A DNA stretch of 64,000 nucleotides from Holtermannia corniformis. Its lineage: Eukaryota; Basidiomycota; Tremellomycetes; Holtermanniales. Below, piece by piece: positions 41,729-52,881 of the stretch (within the stretch, counting starts at the first letter, position 1; the number at the start of each line of letters is the position of its first letter). The notes under the pieces are model-generated. The model saw only the letters and a program-made list of their open reading frames with translations. It did no database searches and was not told the DNA's origin. The stretch covers positions 393,469-457,468 of the forward strand of contig BCIJ01000013.1 of the NCBI GenBank assembly GCA_001599935.1. Reading direction: 5' to 3'. The translations under genes were made by a program, and so were the position numbers.

Positions 41729-42149
41729 GGTGGCTAGTGGAGTGCTACCGTGACCTGGCTTTAGAGGCCAGCGTTGAGCGCTGAAAGGAGTCTTGTCTTG
41801 TCAAGCGGAGCGTTCGGCGAGTGGGTAGCAGTAGTTGTCTCGCCGTGTGGATGGAGTGCTCTGTGCTGCGGCTGTGGCTGTGCTGTGCTTTGTGCCAGTC
41901 TGGGTTGTTGCTGTCTCGGCGTCTGTGCTGAGCTCGTGAGCTCGTCACTATCGGCGTTATGCGGCGTTATAGCGAATAGGGGGTTTACGGTGACAGGGGG
42001 GTTTGATCGCCAACTTTAACAACCGGTTCAGTGCGGTTCCCCGGGTGGATCCAGTTCACCGTCTCGTGGCAGCACCAGCGCAGGAAGCAGGCAGGCAGCG
42101 CTGTTGTTCAACCCAGCGTGCAGGCTATCCACTCGCACACCACCACACC
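41729..42149. promoter_or_regulatory. divergent promoter, DHH1 / SUT1-like
   Basis: 420 bp between divergent start codons. The DHH1 side is rich in CTGTG/GCTGTG repeats (41860-41930). No TATA box and no coding frame. Confidence 0.4.
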
Positions 42150-45100
42150 ATGACCAGTCCGGATGACCTCACGACGCCAACCACGCCAAAGCAACAATAC
42201 ACTTCACTCGCGTCACTGATCCCGACCAGCCACACCAGTCCGAGCACCAGAGGCTCACCAAAGTCGACTTCACCAGCAGCTGCCAAGGCGAAACGAACGA
42301 CCAGCGTCGGGTTCAGCCTCGGGACCGTGTCCGAGGCGTCACCTGCACCGGATGCGACGCTAGGCAGCGCGCCGAGCCGTCCGAGTCGCAGTCGCAGTAG
42401 GAGCCCAGCCGTCGCGACAGGCAAGGCCGATGGCAAGGATGGGACAAAGGGACCGCTTAGTACGTGGAAGATGATGGCGTTGACCGTCTCGATGGGTGGC
42501 AGTCAGGTCCGTCCTGCTTGCCTGCGCTTGCCCACTTGACTCTGGCTCACAGTCCTTGCAGATCGCATGGACAGTGTCAGTCCCTCAACTCGACCTCGCT
42601 TCGCACGCTTATACTTCCCAGAGAGCTAGGCTACGGTACCCCGTACCTGCTCTCTCTCGGGCTCTCGGAACAACTCACCTCGCTAGTCTGGCTTGCAGGC
42701 CCCATATCCGGCCTCGTCGCCCAACCTCTGATCGGCGCAATCTCCGACTCGTCCCAATCGCGCTTCAGGCGCCGCTACTGGATCGTCGCCGCCACGGTCC
42801 TGCTCGTGCTCAGTGGCTTGGGTCTGGCGTTCACCGAAACGATCGCCCGGGTCTTGGTCGACCTAGGTGGCGGCGGAGAGGGCGATTGGGATCCTAGGAG
42901 GGGAAAGCTGGTCAGCCCCATCTGTGCCGAGTGCAGATCATGGCTGAACCGATCGATAGATCAAATCGACCGCGATCGCGATTGCCGTCTTGGCGTTCTA
43001 CTGTCTTGATTTCGCCCTCAACGCGTGAGTTGTGCAACCAGACGCTATCTTGGGTCGGCTTTCACCCGGATGTCGAGCTTGTTGCTCTGCGCTTTTCACT
43101 CTTGAAAAGCAACAGGCATCAGTCCCATCCATATCGCTCGACCGCTCCCGTATCATCATCTAACCCATCCACAGGCTCCAAGCGTCCCTCCGCAACCTCG
43201 TGCTCGACATTACGCCCGGCGAACAGCTCGCGTCGGCAAATGCGTGGCATGGCCGCTTTAACCATTTCGGGAATATCGTCGGGTTCACGCTCGGTCAGTC
43301 TTGGCGTCTGCTTGAAGCCGCTGCTTCACACTTGGCTCTGATGCGGGTTCGTGAGGATGGATCGCTGGAACTGTACTGGGCCGCGCGCTGCGTAAGCGCG
43401 ACCAGTGTCCGGGCTCAGCAATCCACTCCTCTTCGTCCCACCAGCCTGCCTGTTCTACTCCGCTGTCCCTCACGCTTCTACTGAATCCACACACCCAGGC
43501 TTTCTCAACCTCGCAAACGTCCCAATTATCCGTCTCGTCGGCGGCGGTCAATTCCGCAAAGGTGCGTTCTCTGACTCGACACGCACAGATCCTGACGCAG
43601 CCAGTTTGCATTGTCGCGCTCCTCTTCCTGGTACTGACCGTCTGGATCACGTGCTGGACTCAAGAGGAGGATGCGAGGGAGAGTATCTTTGGCGAGAGGC
43701 GATCGTGAGTCTCCCTGGCTCTACTCACAGTCGTGTCTTGGCTCGGAGTTGTTGGCGCTCGCAGCTCTTGAGATTGAGCTGCGATCCCAACATCTCCCGA
43801 GCCGAGCTCGATCCCGCTCCCAGAGCGGCAAGCTAACACCCCCAGCAAAATCCGCGACGTGATTGCTACAATCTACGAAGCCGTGTTGCACTTGCCAAAA
43901 CCTGTGCGCAGAGTGTGCTACGTCCAGATCGCAGCGTTCATGGGCTGGTTCCCCTATCTGTTCTACTCCACGACCTGGGTCGGCGAAGTGATGGCGCAAG
44001 AGCTGGGCTACGAGCCCGATGTCGATAGCGCGACGCGCGCGGGCAGTTTGGCATTGCTGATCTACAGCTTTGGTAAGCCGTCGTCTTTCTTCGAAGATTC
44101 CGCGCTGAGGAACACAGTGGCCATCTTTGCCGGCACGTTGCTACCCTACCTCGCGGCGCGCGATCACCGCCTGTTGAAACCCAAGAGCGAGCGTTCGGCA
44201 CGCACCACGAGCTCGACAGCGTCCGATGCAGAATCATCAGATGACGAAGATGAAGATGAAGAGATGGAGCGTATCCGCGACATGGTCCGGCAGTGGAAAG
44301 CCGAGGCTGCGCGTGAAGGGCGGCCATTGAAGCTTCCGACGAGTGCGTGAGAGCCGAAAGGTTCGAGGTGATGCTGACGGCGCAGTGCCGTTCATGTTGC
44401 GGAATATCTGGACGGCGGCGTTGGTTCTGTTTGGACTGATCATGGGCTCGACGTTTTTCATCCGTACGGTCTGGCAGGTGCGTGCTGTCGAGGCTGTGCT
44501 GGATGGGCGCTGAGATCGTCAGGCGACGGTTGCGATTGCGTTGGTGGGCATCTGCTGGGCCGTCGCTTGCTGGGTGTGAGTGCTCTACTGATTGTGAGCC
44601 GCGCTGACGTTGTAGACCGTTTGCGTAAGTCAGGAGGGGTCTGGCTGCATGTGTCACTAATAGCTGCGATCAGCATCATCATGGAGGTGTGTAAGGTTTG
44701 GTGACCCAACCTCGCTGACACTGCTAGTTCTTGAAAGAGATGGACGATCAGCACGCTGCGGCGCAAAAGAAGGCCAGTGGCCCCGCCTCACGCCGGCGTG
44801 CGCAAATGCCATCAAACGAGTCTGGATCAGGCCCAAGCGCAGCCTCGTATCGACCAATGCACTCTCGTGCAATGTCGACCCCGAACGGTCCTTGGCGGTC
44901 CACTCCGGCGTCACCGACCGTGACGGAACGCACACCGCTCGCACGCAGCATGTCGACGGCCGACGTCGAGGGCGCGTACGGCGACCGAGTCGATTATACT
45001 GGCTCTGGGCCCGTGGCGGGCGGGACCATCATGGGCATCCACAACCTCGCCATTGTCTTTCCGCAGTTCATTGTCCGTTACGCCCGCTGCTGTGATAGGG

Positions 45101-45440
45101 TGTTGACGCTGCCCAGATTGCCGTCGTGGCCTCCATCATCTTCAAGCTTGCCGATGGCGATGCGCCACCGTCGACTGGGTTTGACGAGGGCGCACCGCAC
45201 CGGGCAAAGACGGGTGTGGCTTGGGTCTTGCGCTTTGGCGGGCTCATGGCTTTGGTGCGTTGCTCGAGGGCTCGACTGGTAGGACTGACGGTGTACAGGT
45301 CGGCGCAGCCATCTCTCGCAGAGTGCCGCCGACCAAGACGGAGAAGGTGCGCTGCAGATTGACTCGCGAGACGCGTAGCACTGACACTCTAGGCGATGCG
45401 TCGACGTCTCGCCGAGATGCGCGAAGAGAGCTTTGAATGA
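42150..45440 (+). CDS. SUT1: sugar/proton symporter, Sut1-like (GPH/SLC45 type)
   Basis: Twelve-helix plasma-membrane permease. Relatives include the fission yeast alpha-glucoside carrier Sut1 and plant sucrose symporters. The start ATG 42150 gives MTSPDDLTTPTTPKQQYTSL, with a Ser/Pro-rich cytosolic N-terminus. After splicing: MMALTVSMGGSQIAWTV, ELGYGTPYLLSLGLSEQLTS and VWLAGPISGLVAQPLIGAIS, then SRFRRRYWIVAATVLLVLSG. These are the first helices and the conserved loop of the family. Later exons include NAWHGRFNHFGNIVGFTLG, KPVRRVCYVQIAAFMGWFPY and LFYSTTWVGEVMAQELGY. The long central cytosolic loop is acidic (SSDDEDEDEEMERIRDMVRQ). The last helices include GTIMGIHNLAIVFPQFI. The tail ends EMREESFE, TGA 45438-45440. 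About ten introns. Substrate (sucrose, maltose or other) is not readable. Confidence 0.85.
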
Positions 45441-45533
45441 CCAAACTGTAGTTACTTGTCCGTGGGTTCCGATCAAAGTCTTGTCACGACGCAACGCCAC
45501 GCATTATAGGTGCATCTCGCGTCTAGCGACCGG

Positions 45534-45941
45534 TCATAACTCTGTTCTCGCACCCTGGATCGCCTGTTTGCTTGACCACAGGATCGTCTTGAGACCAGAT
45601 AGGACGTCGACCGTCTCGTCACCGTAGACGTAGTATGCGAACCGTCGGCGGAGGAACGCAACGTGCGTCGGAAGGTACGTGAAGACCGAGTAGTAGAACA
45701 AGCCCGTGATCAGGAACAGCGTCGTCCCTCGTCTGATCAGTCATCACCCGGGATGATAAGATCAACGCACAGACTAATGCCTTTTCCCAAGTCTCGAGCA
45801 TGGCCAGGGCAAACGTCGACTCGATTCGGATCCTGCCATCCAACCTAGTTAGCACGGACGTGTCAGTGTTGTGCGGCAGACTGACCGAGCGCGCCAGAAT
45901 ACACGCTTGATACCTGGTGGAGGCTGGTGGTGGTCTATCAT
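45534..45941 (-). CDS. small subunit of serine palmitoyltransferase (ssSPT-like)
   Basis: Short ER membrane activator of the first enzyme of sphingolipid synthesis. ATG 45941 gives MIDHHQPPPGIKRVFWRAR. A GTCAGT...CTAACTAG intron joins LDGRIRIESTFALAMLETWE, containing the family's LETWEKAL box. A second intron (GTGCGT...AGACGAG) joins TTLFLITGLFYYSVFTYLPT, the membrane segment. Next come HVAFLRRRFAYYVYGDE and a short tail ending GARTEL at TAA/TGA 45534-45536. The W-E-K box followed by one hydrophobic span is the ssSPT pattern. The protein is about 100 residues. It is convergent with the sugar symporter (94 bp). Confidence 0.75.
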
Positions 45942-46226
45942 GCTTGTCTGCTGTCCTCCGTCTAGAGGGGTACAGCTATGGATACAGCTACACAGCAGCC
46001 AGGCTTCGCGGGGAGAGTACTCCAGTCGATCGTCGCGGGGAACAGAGCGGCGCGAGAGATCCGCCTCCACCTGCTTTTCGGACGAGCACTTTGAGTCGAC
46101 GCTGCACTGCATCCATCATGGTCAGTAGTCTATCGGGGCGTGAGTATCAATGCTGATCATTGAACACACAGGCGTTCCAAGCGCCCCCTCTCGAAATCTC
46201 GTGCGCCGCTTCAGCTCGACTTGAGA
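45942..46226. promoter_or_regulatory. divergent promoter, ssSPT / HEM2
   Basis: 285 bp between divergent starts. A plus-strand ATG at about 46119 with a GTCAGT directly after it could be a non-coding first exon of HEM2 or an alternative start. The protein frame downstream does not join it. Confidence 0.35.
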
Positions 46227-47436
<1,210 letters not shown>

Positions 47437-47574
47437 AGACTGGCACGGCATATGCAGCGGGACGAGGGTTGACAGGGAAACGTGGCACCACTCTAGCAAT
47501 TGTATGCAGCATTGATTGACAGCGCCGACGTTGCACCATTATCATCAAATCATCATCGTCACAGCTTGCGCACA

Positions 47575-48253
47575 TCACAGCCCCCTCCGCGCAGCCACAA
47601 GACACTGCTCTTCCATCCCCTGTACGCGCCAGACCTCGACACCACCCTGTTCAAGGATCCGCACACCCTCACACTGAACATAGTCTGGCGGTTCTTGAAC
47701 CCCCTGAGCGAGTCAGCCTGTACCCAATCAAAGCCACGATGCAGCTCACGAGATATACGCGCGCGACTCGCGCTTCGACCAGACTCTTTGCGCAACTCGG
47801 ACCTCCACTAGTCCGGATTGAACAGGGTTCCATCGATGCGACACACCACACGTCTCGCAGTACCGCTTCCACCGCAGGTAGCGTAGACCCTCGCTCTGTT
47901 ATCTTTTCCATCGCCTCGTGAAATAAAGCCAACGCATTGGCCTCGGCATGCGTATTGCCAGGTAGGTGCCGAGACCACGAGCCAGAGAGGTATAGCCCGT
48001 CCTCGAGCGGTTCAAAGTGCGGCGACAGGGCTGGGAAGTGGATGGATGAAGAGGGTAGGTACAGGAGAGAGCCGACGCTGAAGCCTGTGAGGGATATCTC
48101 GCAGTTATGAGAGAGCGCGATGCATTCGGCTACGAGGCGTTGGATCTGAGGGGAGGAGGTGGCTGTCGAGATTGGTGTCAGGATGATAGACTCTGTGACC
48201 GCCATGCACATACTTTTGAGCTCGGCCGCCTCGCTTGTAGCTTGAGAAGGCAT
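47575..48253 (-). CDS. cytidine/DRAP-type deaminase (riboflavin pathway-like)
   Basis: Zinc deaminase of the CMP/dCMP fold. ATG 48253 gives MPSQATSEAAELKSMCMAVT. The catalytic motif HAEANALALFHEAME supplies zinc His and proton-shuttle Glu, and MEPCSIRTSGGPSC supplies the two Cys. After a GTGAGT-type intron near 47720 the last exon reads GVQEPPDYVQCEGVRILEQG and GVEVWRVQGMEEQCLVAARR, ending at TGA 47575-47577. The GVxEPxDFVxCEG ending is typical of fungal Rib2-like pyrimidine deaminases. Substrate assignment is by resemblance only. Its 3' end lies about 140 bp from that of HEM2. Confidence 0.82.
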
Positions 48254-48458
48254 GATGTGAAGCGACGTATCACCCGGTACACACCAACTGCTGAGCTCTG
48301 TGATCGGACTTTACATTTCCGATCGCTTTTTTCGGATGTCCGAAACCTGCTGTTATGGTGACGATCTGTAGTCCTCCGATGCCCACAAGGCTTTGTCATT
48401 GCGTCAACTCGGCCAGGAGGGCCCATGTAGCTCTCGAGGAAGTCTCAGAGGTTGTATA
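48254..48458. promoter_or_regulatory. divergent promoter, deaminase / SLD3-like
   Basis: 205 bp between divergent starts. A TTGTATAATGG sequence overlaps the SLD3-like ATG. No other element is recognised. Confidence 0.35.
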
Positions 48459-50559
48459 ATGGAAGCCCAACAATGCCAGCCGCCGTCTGCGGCGTTCTGG
48501 GAGCCGTGGCCGATCGAGCTTGAACTTGGGTTCCCTATCCCTCTCAACGTACCCCAGGGCACGCCGTCAAAGCTCGGACCCAAGACGCCAGACGTGGGTC
48601 GGATCCTCATTGGCAACCCGTTCGATTCACCTAGTTTGGCTGGAACAAGTGAGACGTGGCCATTTCAGACTAGGTATGCGCGCTGGTCCGCCCGATGACA
48701 CTGCTGACTAGCGCAGTGGAGGCACGAGCCATCCTTCCGAAACGCTGGACGCTCTAGTCAAGAGACGCTATCTAGAGACGTTATTCTTGCCAGATGTGTG
48801 TTGTACCTGAGCCCGTCGCAGACGACGCTGAGCCCCATAGGCCATCTACACACTCCCAAACCTCATCAGCGACCTGCTCCGCATCAAGCCTAGTTCTGGT
48901 TCTAGTCCGACTCCTCATCCACTCGTCGCTCTCTTGACCCCGCACCTGCTCCCACTGACCGCGATAGAAGCAAAGTATCGCGGACGGTACCCTGCCTTGT
49001 GCGCGCGGTGCCTCGGCGGCAAACCTGCAGCCGACCCTGTCGCCGAGGCGGACATCGAGGCGGACACCATCTCAGTGCTCGAGGCGGGTGCTGCGTTCCG
49101 CCGAGGAAGTAAAGCTGCAGAGACGGATGTCGGGATGACGATTGGGAAGAAATGGGCCGAGGAGCTGGAGCGGCGAGAGTGCGTTGGGTAGGGACCAAGC
49201 CAAACGTGGGCTGACAGCTGGCTACAGGGTGTTCATACAGATCATGTTCATCTTGCTGTACCTTGCACATGTACCCAAGCGTGATGCGAACGCCGACGCG
49301 GAAGAGGTCAAGGGCAAGAAGGGCAAGAAACGAAAGCGCGACAGCAAGCTCGAAGACCGAGCGCCTCACGAACTCGTTGCGGCAGACCCAAAGGGTACGC
49401 TGGAGCTCCTCACTGACCGTCTATCCATCTGGCAAGCGGTGACAGATCTTGGTATCGGTGAGGTCGCGCCTTCACCTGCCACATCGAAGAGCAAGGGCAA
49501 AGGCAAGGCCAAGGAGGGCTATGGAGACAAGGTTCGGCGATTCTGGGACGAGGTGCTGGCGCGGTTGTGAGTGGTGTTGAATTATGGCTTGGCTACTGCT
49601 GACGTCGTCAAGCTTTCTCAAGTCACACTACTCGTTTTGTAAAAACTTTCACCTCAAGCTGTTTGGGACCACGCTGCCCTCCCGTCGAGCCAAGTCGAGT
49701 CAGCAAGAGGTCCCACCATTGCAGGGTGACAAGATGCCTCGCAAGGTCTCGGCGACTCAATCTCTCGGCGAACCCGACCGCTCTTTCGCTCGATCCTCAT
49801 CTTCACGTGCAGCTCTACCGGCCTCTCGGGAGACTTCGCGAGCGCTATCGCCGCCTCCTGCAAAGTCCCTACGCCGCTCGGCGTCAGTCGTGTCGACTGT
49901 ACCCACCGACATGCGCCGTTCGCGAAGCCAGTCGATCGACCCGAACCCAACGGAGCCTGTCAAGCGCGGTACGGGGCTTGCGCGACAGCCGAGCGGCAAG
50001 AATCTGTTTCAGGGTCGTGAAGTCGGTCTCATGCGCCGTACTGGCTCTGCGGTGCTGGCGAAGCGAGATGCGGCCAAGGAGACCAAGGAGAGTCAGGGTG
50101 GTGCCAAGATGGGCGGGTTGAGTATGTTGACACGGCGGCCAAGCGAGGCGTGGCGAAACCCGGCGAGTACGATGCGTAAGTCGTCCAGTCGAGGAGAACA
50201 TGTAGCTGACACTCTTTTCAGCCGCCGTGGCACCGACGACTCTTGTGCAGGCGACGCCTTCCAAGCCCAAACCCGGTGGCTCCATGCGCCCTCCCAGCCG
50301 CAACCCGTTTTTCAAGTCTCACCCAACTCCGATCAAAGAGGAGCCGGAGCGTGTCTCGTACATTGCCGAGACGCCCGTCGCGCCCACACGGATCATCAAG
50401 GACAAGCTTGCGCACCCGGGCCGGCTCCTTGCGTTTGCGGAAGCGGAGGAAGGGGAAGATCCGAACGATGACGAGAATGGCCTTGGGGATCTCATGTACA
50501 TGACCGACGAGGAGGACGAGGAGCCCGGTGGGGTGCCAGAGACGCCTATGAAGCGCTAG
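48459..50559 (+). CDS. SLD3: Sld3-like DNA replication initiation factor
   Basis: Likely the Cdc45-loading factor Sld3, which acts at licensed origins and is a CDK target. The start is ATG 48459 (MEAQQCQPPSAAFWEPWPIE). The central part reads ALVKRRYLETLFLP, then LLTPHLLPLTAIEAKYRGRY. After an intron come EVFIQIMFILLYLAHVPKRD, ELLTDRLSIWQAVTDLGIGE, DKVRRFWDEVLARLFLKSHY and FCKNFHLKLFG. The order helical block, RLSIWQ, FWDEV, LKxHY is what I recall of the Sld3 Cdc45-binding domain. The basic Ser-rich C-terminus carries three full CDK sites (TPSK about 50254, TPIK about 50325, TPMK about 50545) and one minimal TP. It ends in an acidic patch (YMTDEEDEEPGG) and TAG 50557-50559. The family call is moderately sure; the gene is real. 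Confidence 0.68.
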
Positions 50560-50730
50560 CTATGCATGCCGCTGCCTGTGGCGCCACGGCCGGAAGATGG
50601 CCGCCGGGCGGAAGTGAAGCAGAGGCCACGTGAAGGAGGACGACCTCCACCGGAGCGCCGGCAACTTGAACGGCAACGACAGTACTGGCTACTTTAACAA
50701 CCACTCTGGATAGACTGTACACTGCACAAG

Positions 50731-52501
50731 ATGGGATTCACTCAGGTGGGATCAGACTATGTCGGCGAGAGCATGACTGACGCGTTGGGCTGTAGAAAGA
50801 ACACAAGTGGGTCGAGCTAACCGAGCTCGGCTGATGGCTAACATTGGCTTGTCTCAGGCTGCTGGTGTGCGTACTGACCGCTAGCTTGTACTGAACCTGT
50901 CTGATCTCTGACAGTATCCCCGGCCCAATCGAGATGTCGGACGCCGTGCTCGAGGCCAACGCGCACCGTGCGTAGCTTGCTGCGCGGTGACAGCAGCTGA
51001 TCCAATGTAGCGTCAATGTCGCACGTCTCGCCGGCTTTCATCCCAGTGTTTGGAGACTGCCTACGGATGCTCCGGTCGGTATTTGATCGTTTCAGACGTA
51101 TTAAACCGCTGATGGGTGACTGACAGGAAAGTACTGTATGCGCCCAATGGTCAACCATTCTTGATCGCTGGGTCTGGGACACTGGGCTGGGACGCCGTTG
51201 GTGCCAACTTGATTGAGAAGGGTGATAACGCGGTATGTCTCGCTTGGGCTGTGCCAAGCCGCAGCTGATTGGACCCAGCTCGTCCTACACACGGGCTATT
51301 TTGGCGACTCGTTTGCCGAATGGTGAGTTTATGAGATCAAGATTGTTCAGAGGATCAGCGGCTGATGAGTCTAGCTTGGAGGTGTACGGTGCAAATGTCG
51401 ACCAGCTCAAGGCGCCGATCGGGGGGGTGCCGACGTGGGTTACTGGCTGGTTGGGTTTCAGCTGAGAGCAACTGACGCTCGGTCAGTGTTGAGCAGATCA
51501 AGGAGGCTCTGAGCAAAAAGTCGTACAAGGTCGTCACATTCACCCATGGTACTCTTCATACTCAGATACAAGCGCAGCAGTACTAACTCTCGCGCCAGTC
51601 GACACCTCGACCGGCGTGCTCTCGCCCGCCAAGCTGATCGCCGAGACGGTCAAGTCGGTCTCGCCGTCAACCCTAGTCGTGCTCGACGGCGTGTGCTCTG
51701 TAGCGTCCGAGGAGATCCGGTTCGATGACTGGGGAATCGACGTGGTTGTTGGTGCGACGCAAAAGGGGTTGGGTGTGCCGCCAGGCTTGAGTGTGGTTAT
51801 GGCCAGCCAGGCTGCTATCAAGGTTTGTCACAGTCTTCAGCTAAGCGCTGACACTTGTCAGACGTTTGAGCAGCGCCAGACGCCGCCTTCGAGCTACTAC
51901 ATTTCATGGAAGAAATGGTTGCCGGTCATGCAGGCGTACGAGGCGGGCAAGCCTCTGTACTTTGCGACGCGTGCGTCGAGTGAGAAGCCCATGGGTGATT
52001 CTGACACCGAATACAGCGCCCGTCCAGCTCATCTACTCGCTCCACGAGGCGCTCAAGACGATCACGACCGGTACGCCGTCGCTTGAAGAGCGATTCGCGA
52101 TCCACAAAAAGGCCAGCCAAGACTTTAAGAAGGCGCTGGCCGACTTTGGCCTTGGTCAAGTGGGTGTGATCACGGTGATGAAGTCAGGCTGATGTTACCA
52201 GATCGCACTGACGCCCGAGACGGCTGCGAATGGCATGTCGGCGATCAAGTACCCCAAAGGTTTTGGCGCGGCTGATGTCCTGCCGCGACTGCTGGAGTGG
52301 GTACAGTGCCCATCATCGTTGGCGTACTGACACCTCAGACGCGGCGTCGTTGCCGCCGGCGGGCTGCACAAGGCCATGGCGACGGAATACTTTAGGATCG
52401 GCCACATGGGCATCACGGTCGTCAACACGGAGCGCGGCGACATGACAAAGGTGCTCGACGCGATCAAGGGGGCGCTGACCGAGGCCGGGTACAAGCCTTG
52501 A
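50731..52501 (+). CDS. AGX1: alanine-glyoxylate / serine-pyruvate aminotransferase
   Basis: PLP enzyme making glycine from glyoxylate with alanine as donor. The start ATG 50731 gives MGFTQ before the first intron; then LLVIPGPIEMSDAVLEANAH is the family N-terminus. Further parts: FLIAGSGTLGWDAVGANLIE, VLHTGYFGDSFAE and FTHVDTSTGVLSP. The PLP ring Asp lies in VVLDGVCSVASEEIRFDDWG. The Schiff-base Lys lies in VVVGATQKGLGVPPGLSVVM. SSYYISWKKWLPVMQAYEAG, FATPPVQLIYSLHEALKTI and YFRIGHMGITVVNTERGDM complete the fold. It ends TEAGYKP at TGA 52499-52501, so there is no canonical PTS1 tripeptide. About eight introns. Confidence 0.93.
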
Positions 52502-52881
52502 CTGCGTGTGCGTGCGCGTTTGTAGCCAGAGTGCGTCGTAGGAGGATATCGATGCGAGACGGTGGATGACGAGAGGTGCTGGTGCTGCGGACGGCGGCGA
52601 GCCGCGGCGAGACCATGACGAGTGCCAGATGCGGACGGGGATTGCTCGAGACGGCAGATAGCTACGGTAGTCGTTGAACAAACTGCACAGACTCTAGTGA
52701 ACACACAGCCACCGAGGCCGCACACAATCGACTGCGGTGCCGAGCACAGCCAGCCAAGACGGCCGTTTCGACTTGAGCCCCGTGCAAGCCGTCTTGGCCA
52801 ACGATCACTCTGGACAGATCGTCTGCTAGCACCTGGGACGGCGTGTGCAGTCCCACTGTCGGCAACGACAACCACGACGCA
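52502..52881. other. intergenic region, nothing recognised
   Basis: 380 bp between AGX1 and the PLD-family gene on the same strand. It should contain the AGX1 terminator and the PLD promoter. No ORF with coding character. Confidence 0.4.
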
